In this document: positions 60,182 to 64,000 of the stretch, piece by piece
How the letters are laid out: the number at the start of each line of letters is the position of its first letter
Numbering within the stretch: position 1 is the first letter of the stretch
Assembly (NCBI GenBank): GCA_003153505.1
Contig: PLZA01000059.1
Location: forward strand, 1-64,000
Reading direction: 5' to 3'
DNA from: Candidatus Dormiibacterota bacterium
GTDB lineage: Bacteria > Chloroflexota > Dormibacteria > Aeolococcales > Aeolococcaceae
Length of the DNA stretch: 64,000 bases
The notes under the pieces: model-generated
Told to the model about the DNA's origin: nothing
The model's database searches: none
What the model saw: the letters and a program-made list of their open reading frames with translations, nothing else
Made by a program: the position numbers and the translations under genes

Positions 60182-60681
60182 CGGCCCGGCAGGGCGCCTC
60201 GCGGCGGCGCATCTATGTGGTGATGCTCGGTACCGCGGCGGCGGTGGCGCTCATCGACCACGTCACCAAATGGCTGGTCGCATCGCACCTCTACATCGGG
60301 CAGCAGATCTGGCCCGGGTCGTTCGTGTCCATCGATCACGTCGAGAACAGCGGCGCCGCGTTCAGTGTGCTGCCCCAGCTGCACTGGCTCTACCTGGCGG
60401 TCGCCGTGGTGGTGAGCCTGTACATCGTGCTCGCCGGCTACCGGCACGGCACCACGTGGTACCGGCAGGTCCTGATTGGCATGATCCTGGGCGGCGCCCT
60501 GTCCAACGGCGTCGACCGGCTCGTTCAGGGCTCGGTCGTCGACTTCATCGACTTCCACTTCTGGCCGGTGTTCAACGTGGCCGACAGCTGCATCGTCATC
60601 GCCATCGTGATGCTCCTCGTGCTGAGTTTCGTCCCGTCCTCGCACTCGCCGACCTCGTCGACGTCGTCGGCACCGTCATGA
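60157..60681 (+). CDS. lspA: Lipoprotein signal peptidase LspA
   Basis: LspA removes signal peptides from prolipoproteins in the membrane. The 174-residue protein has four membrane helices and the conserved blocks DHVTKWLV, VENSGAAFSVL, GGALSNGVDRL, VVDFIDF and FNVADSCIV. The two catalytic Asp residues are in SNGVDR and NVADS. A TTG at 60157 with GGAGG six bases upstream is the best start; GTG 60130 lies deeper inside ileS. The predicted lipoproteins elsewhere in the window would be substrates. Confidence 0.94.
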   Translation: MLAGSTAVAARQGASRRRIYVVMLGTAAAVALIDHVTKWLVASHLYIGQQIWPGSFVSIDHVENSGAAFSVLPQLHWLYLAVAVVVSLYIVLAGYRHGTTWYRQVLIGMILGGALSNGVDRLVQGSVVDFIDFHFWPVFNVADSCIVIAIVMLLVLSFVPSSHSPTSSTSSAPS

Positions 60682-61595
60682 GCACCGCCGCATCGGCGGT
60701 CGCGACCCCGCGACTTGACAACTGGCTCGCGGAGGCGAGGCACATCACCCGTCACGCTGCCCGCACCCTCATCGACGCGGGACTGGTGACCGTTGACGGC
60801 CGCCCGGGGCGACCCGGTCAGCGAGTGCGTGACACCGCTGACGTGGTCGTCACCCCACCCCCGGCGATCGATCCCGTCGCAGAGACGCGGCCGGCAGGGA
60901 CGCCCGGGCCCGCGACCGTCCTGCACATCGTCGATGAGGACGAGTGGCTGGCGGTCGTCGACAAGCCCTCCGGCATGGTCGTCCACCCCGCGCCCGGTCA
61001 TCCCACCGGCACCCTCGCCGATGCGCTGAAGGAGCGGGGGACGACCTGGTCGCTGCTCGGGGGAACGGAGCGGGCCGGGATCGTGCACCGGCTCGATCGC
61101 GACACGAGCGGGCTCCTGGTGGTGGCGAAGACCGAAGCCGCACACCGCAACCTCGCGCGGCAGCTCAGCGACCGCTCCCTGGGCCGCACCTACTGGGCGC
61201 TGGTCCACGGCGGCTTCCGCGAGGACACGGGGACGATCGACGCGCCCATCGCACGCCATCCGAGGGACCGCCGGCGCATGGCGATCGTGGAGGGCGGTCG
61301 CGAGGCGATCACCGACTTCCGTGTCCTCGAGCGTCTGAGCGGCGCCAGCATCCTCGAGGTCTCGCTGCGCACCGGACGCACGCACCAGATCCGGGTGCAT
61401 CTCGCCTCGATCGGACACCCGATCGTGGGCGACGCGGTCTACGGGCGTCCCGACCCGACGCTTCGCCGTCCCGCGCTGCACGCGAGGCGGCTTCGGTTCC
61501 GCCACCCGGCTGACTCGGCCGAGCGCTCGTACGAGTCCCCCGTGCCCGAAGAGCTCGTCGCCGCCGCAGACAGGCTCCGACCGACCGTCGAATGA
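60678..61595 (+). CDS. rluD: Ribosomal large subunit pseudouridine synthase, RluD family
   Basis: This is a 305-residue RluA/RluD-type pseudouridine synthase. It has an N-terminal S4-like domain (RLDNWLAEARHITRHAAR). The catalytic motif GIVHRLDRDTSGLLVVAK has the active-site Asp after HRL. Other family blocks are VVDKPSGMVVHPAPGH and LRTGRTHQIRVHLASIGHPI. It is placed after lspA, as in many Gram-positive bacteria. The ATG overlaps the lspA stop as ATGA. The exact rRNA target is inferred from the family. Confidence 0.93.
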   Translation: MSTAASAVATPRLDNWLAEARHITRHAARTLIDAGLVTVDGRPGRPGQRVRDTADVVVTPPPAIDPVAETRPAGTPGPATVLHIVDEDEWLAVVDKPSGMVVHPAPGHPTGTLADALKERGTTWSLLGGTERAGIVHRLDRDTSGLLVVAKTEAAHRNLARQLSDRSLGRTYWALVHGGFREDTGTIDAPIARHPRDRRRMAIVEGGREAITDFRVLERLSGASILEVSLRTGRTHQIRVHLASIGHPIVGDAVYGRPDPTLRRPALHARRLRFRHPADSAERSYESPVPEELVAAADRLRPTVE

Positions 61596-62179
61596 GCGTG
61601 CCCGGCAGGATCGTCGTGCTGACGGGGCCGAGCGGGGTCGGCAAGGACACGGTGCTCCGCGAGCTGTTCCGAATCGATCCGGGGCTCGAGTACTGCGTCT
61701 CGTATACCACCCGGCCGCCGCGTCCTGGTGAAGTGGAGGGCGTGTCGTACTTCTTCGTGGACGAGCCAACCTTCAGGGCGATGATCGATCGCGACGAGTT
61801 CTTCGAGTGGTCGACGGTGTACGGCGAGCTCAAGGGCCGCACCTATGCGGCGGTGAACCTGGCGATCGCCTCCGGCAAGGACACGGTGATCAAGATCGAT
61901 GTCCAGGGCGCGGAGAAGGTCCGCCGCCGCGTCGGCAGCGACGGGATCTACATCTACCTGCTGCCGCCCAGCGTCGAGGCCCTCGAGCACCGCCTCATCG
62001 ATCGCGCCACCGAGGACTCGGCGAGCCTGCGAGCGCGGCAGGATCTCGCAGTCGCTGAGCTGGCGCTCAAGGACACGTACGATCACCAGGTGGTGAACGA
62101 TGACGCGCAACGCGCTGCGCGCGAGATCGAGACGATCATCCAGGCCGCGCGGTCGGCGGCCGGGGGAGGTGTGGGGTGA
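61592..62179 (+). CDS. gmk: Guanylate kinase
   Basis: This enzyme phosphorylates GMP to GDP. The 195-residue protein has the P-loop GPSGVGKDTV and the GMP-binding SYTTRPPRPGEVEGVSYFFV with conserved Ser, Tyr and Arg residues. WSTVYGELKGRTYAAV and DVQGAEKVRR follow, and the lid region is HRLIDRATED. The Asp in GKDT is a variation on the usual Ser/Gly. The ATG overlaps the rluD stop and the stop overlaps the coaC GTG. rpoZ, which often follows gmk, is absent. Confidence 0.97.
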   Translation: MSVPGRIVVLTGPSGVGKDTVLRELFRIDPGLEYCVSYTTRPPRPGEVEGVSYFFVDEPTFRAMIDRDEFFEWSTVYGELKGRTYAAVNLAIASGKDTVIKIDVQGAEKVRRRVGSDGIYIYLLPPSVEALEHRLIDRATEDSASLRARQDLAVAELALKDTYDHQVVNDDAQRAAREIETIIQAARSAAGGGVG

Positions 62180-62745
62180 CGCTCGCGCTCGACGGCCATC
62201 GCGTCCTGGTGGGCGTCGGCGGTAGCGTGGCTGCATTCAAGGCGTGCCAGGTGGTCACCGACCTCCGCCGTGAGGGCGCGGAGGTCAAGGTCGCGATGAC
62301 TGAGGCGGCCACCCATTTCGTGACGCCGACGCTGCTCCGCGCCCTGAGCGGGCATCGAGTGGCTTCGAGCATCTGGGAGGACGACCCGGCCGAGGTCGGT
62401 CATGGCATGAGCCACCTCGACCTCGCGTCGTGGTGTGAGGTGCAGGTGGTGGTCGCCGCCTCGGCGGATCTGATCGCTCGGCTTGCGCTCGGGCTGGCCG
62501 GCGACCCTGTGACCGCCACAGCGCTGGCGTGCCGTGCCCCCCTGCTGGTCGCCCCGGCGATGGAGTCGGCGATGTGGGAGCATCCCGCGACCCAGGGCCA
62601 CACCGCGACCCTGACCGCACGCGGGGCCCGCATCATCGGCCCGGTCCACGGACGCCTGGCGAGCGGCCACGAGAGCACCGGCCGCATGGCCGAGCCGGAT
62701 GTGATCGTGTCCGCGGTGAGGGATGTCCTTGTCGGCAGGGCCTGA
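62176..62745 (+). CDS. coaC: Phosphopantothenoylcysteine decarboxylase (CoaC), separate from CoaB
   Basis: This 189-residue HFCD flavoprotein decarboxylates phosphopantothenoylcysteine in coenzyme A synthesis. It has VGVGGSVAAFKACQVV, the TEAATHFVTP segment, the active-site His in GMSHLDLA and AASADLIARLALGLAGD. The PxMNxxMW motif reads PAMESAMW, with Glu instead of Asn. The substrate clamp reads GRLASGHESTGRM, with Ser in place of the Cys of bacterial Dfp proteins. Usually this domain is fused to CoaB; here coaB is a separate overlapping gene. Confidence 0.9.
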   Translation: MTLALDGHRVLVGVGGSVAAFKACQVVTDLRREGAEVKVAMTEAATHFVTPTLLRALSGHRVASSIWEDDPAEVGHGMSHLDLASWCEVQVVVAASADLIARLALGLAGDPVTATALACRAPLLVAPAMESAMWEHPATQGHTATLTARGARIIGPVHGRLASGHESTGRMAEPDVIVSAVRDVLVGRA

Positions 62746-63400
62746 CCCCACCATCAACGGTCTCCATGTCGTGGTCACCGCAGGAGGGACCCGAGAACCC
62801 ATCGACCCGGTCCGTTTCATCGGCAATCGCTCCAGCGGCAAGATGGGCAACGAGCTCGCCGCCGCGGCGATCCGCCAGGGGGCGACGGTCACGCTGGTGA
62901 CCGCGGCTGCGGCTCCGTCTCAGCAACCAGGCTTACGCGTCGTCGCCGTGGAGACCGCCGCCGAGATGCACGCCGCGGTGCGCGCTGCGCTTGCGGACGC
63001 TCGGGTGCTCATCATGGCCGCGGCTGTCGCGGACTGGCGGCCGCGCGAGGTGGCGCAGAACAAGCTCAAGAAAGGGGCGGACACCCTCACGCTCGAGCTG
63101 GTGCCAACGGTTGACATCCTCCGCGCGCTCCGCGCCGAGGACGCAGCCGCCGGCGTGTTCGTGGTCGGATTCGCCGCGGAGACCGAGCACGTGATCGACA
63201 ACGCCCGGGCAAAGCTCGACGCCAAGCACCTCGACCTCGTCGTCGTCAACGACGTGTCGCAGGAGGGCATCGGCATGGGTGCCGATGACAACGAGGTCAC
63301 GGTCATCGGTCGCGACGGGACGCTCGAGACGATTGCGCGCGCGCCCAAATCAGTGGTCGCGGACGCAATCGTGCGCATCATCGCGAGCCGGTTGCGATGA
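62723..63400 (+). CDS. coaB: Phosphopantothenate--cysteine ligase (CoaB)
   Basis: CoaB joins phosphopantothenate to cysteine using CTP or ATP. The 225-residue protein has the nucleotide-binding VVVTAGGTREPIDPVRFIGN, NRSSGKMGNELA and AAAVADWRP. The late KLKKG and GFAAETE follow, then a DLVVVNDVS block. It starts inside coaC by 23 bases at ATG 62723, in a different frame, so the common CoaBC fusion is split here into two overlapping genes. The first ten residues (MSLSAGPDPT) are poorly conserved. priA follows with an ATGA overlap. Confidence 0.93.
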   Translation: MSLSAGPDPTINGLHVVVTAGGTREPIDPVRFIGNRSSGKMGNELAAAAIRQGATVTLVTAAAAPSQQPGLRVVAVETAAEMHAAVRAALADARVLIMAAAVADWRPREVAQNKLKKGADTLTLELVPTVDILRALRAEDAAAGVFVVGFAAETEHVIDNARAKLDAKHLDLVVVNDVSQEGIGMGADDNEVTVIGRDGTLETIARAPKSVVADAIVRIIASRLR

Positions 63401-64000
63401 CGTTCGCATCCGTCGTTCCCGAGACGCGGTCGCAGCTGCCGCGAGACGCCTACACGTACTCCATTCCCGATGACATCGCCGAGCTCGTGCTTCCCGGGGT
63501 GCGGGTTGAGATTCCCTTCGGCAAGCGATCGATCCTCGGCTACGTCGTGGAACGATCGGAGGCGACCGACTTCGCGGACGTCCGCGCCATCGACCGGGTG
63601 ATCGATGAACCGCGCCTGATCCTCGAGCATCACCTGGCGCTCGCGCGACAGATCGCCGACCGATACTGCGCGCCGCTCGGCGAGGTGCTGCGCGCGATGC
63701 TCCCGAAGGGCGTTCGCACCCGCCCATCCCGAAGGTCCGGTCCCCGCTCGGTGTCACGCGCGGTTGCGGAGGCCGGTGCAGCCGGCCCACCCGAGCCGCC
63801 GCCGGCGCTCAACGCAGCACAGCTCGCGGCGGTTGCACCGCTCCTGGAAGGCATCGAATCGCACACGCACCGGCGCGTCCTGCTCCACGGCGTCACCGGG
63901 AGCGGCAAGACGGAGGTGTATCTCGCCGGCATCGACGCAGCCCTGGCGGCAGGACGCGGCGCGATCGTGCTCGTGCCCGAGATCGCCTTGACGCCGCAGA
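63397..64000 (+). CDS. priA: Primosomal protein N' PriA (partial, runs off the end)
   Basis: This is the first 201 residues of PriA, the helicase that restarts stalled replication forks. The N-terminal 3'-DNA-binding domain has LPRDAYTYSIPDD, VRVEIPFGKRSILGYVV and IADRYCAPLGEVLRAMLP. A linker and the start of the helicase follow, with Walker A GVTGSGKTEVYL and LVPEIALTPQ at the window edge. ATG 63397 overlaps the coaB stop. The zinc-binding and later helicase motifs lie outside the window, so completeness cannot be judged. Confidence 0.93.
   Translation, partial: MTFASVVPETRSQLPRDAYTYSIPDDIAELVLPGVRVEIPFGKRSILGYVVERSEATDFADVRAIDRVIDEPRLILEHHLALARQIADRYCAPLGEVLRAMLPKGVRTRPSRRSGPRSVSRAVAEAGAAGPPEPPPALNAAQLAAVAPLLEGIESHTHRRVLLHGVTGSGKTEVYLAGIDAALAAGRGAIVLVPEIALTPQ

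Noticed and set aside
1-64000. CRISPR arrays, insertion sequences, prophage genes or attachment sites
   Set aside because: No regularly spaced repeats, transposase or integrase motifs or phage genes were found by reading both strands.

Overview
The window is a GC-rich, gene-dense bacterial chromosome segment with frequent GTG and some TTG starts and many 1-4 bp gene overlaps. The genes suggest a monoderm-type Terrabacteria lineage. An uncultured Chloroflexota such as Limnocylindria, or an actinobacterial relative, is my best guess, but nothing here fixes the phylum. Evidence used: a class A RNase P RNA, MraZ with its operator, DinB/mycothiol-type proteins, an NrtR-like regulator, an IleRS of the eukaryote-like class and a full dcw cell-wall/division cluster. 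No phage, insertion sequence, CRISPR array or tRNA was seen.

Region 1 (1-34 kb) is general metabolism in short operons. It starts with an ABC-3 metal transporter (ATPase plus two permeases) and an orphan Leu/Ile/Val-type binding protein. Methionine sulfoxide repair follows: msrA, then a WYL regulator-msrB-recQ operon. Next come a 1153-residue RecB-like nuclease/RNase H/Dna2-like helicase fusion with a ClbS/DfsB-type protein, hydrolases, an MFS exporter, a lone receiver protein and a PadR-controlled drug-type ABC exporter. A thiol-redox operon follows (DinB-like, TlpA lipoprotein, glutaredoxin-thioredoxin reductase fusion). Then come an NrtR-like Nudix regulator, a PLD-type protein, Lon with an unusual in-frame insert, MBL hydrolases, a CoA-type Nudix, trpD, a zinc-ribbon protein and rnhA. 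RNase P RNA lies antisense to the end of rnhA, followed by pepE.

Region 2 (35-51 kb) is the dcw cluster: mraZ-rsmH-ftsL-like-PBP-mraY-murD-ftsW-murG-Mpl/MurC-murB-ddl-alpha/beta hydrolase-membrane-fused MurF-ftsQ. murE is absent. murF is displaced and carries an N-terminal membrane domain in place of its normal substrate domain. mraZ has a consensus promoter followed by three TGGNG repeats at 10-bp spacing.

Region 3 (51-64 kb): metF and a divergent zinc-type oxidoreductase separate ftsQ from ftsA-ftsZ. ftsA has a 380-bp structured leader region and a clear promoter. nrdR, yggS and the operon ileS-lspA-rluD-gmk-coaC-coaB-priA follow; priA runs off the window. IleRS has GLHH in place of HIGH. 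coaC and coaB are separate genes.

A recurring signal is a TANNNT hexamer 6-8 bases upstream of the start codon of genes at operon heads that lack a ribosome binding site. This indicates widespread leaderless transcription, and I used it to choose several starts.
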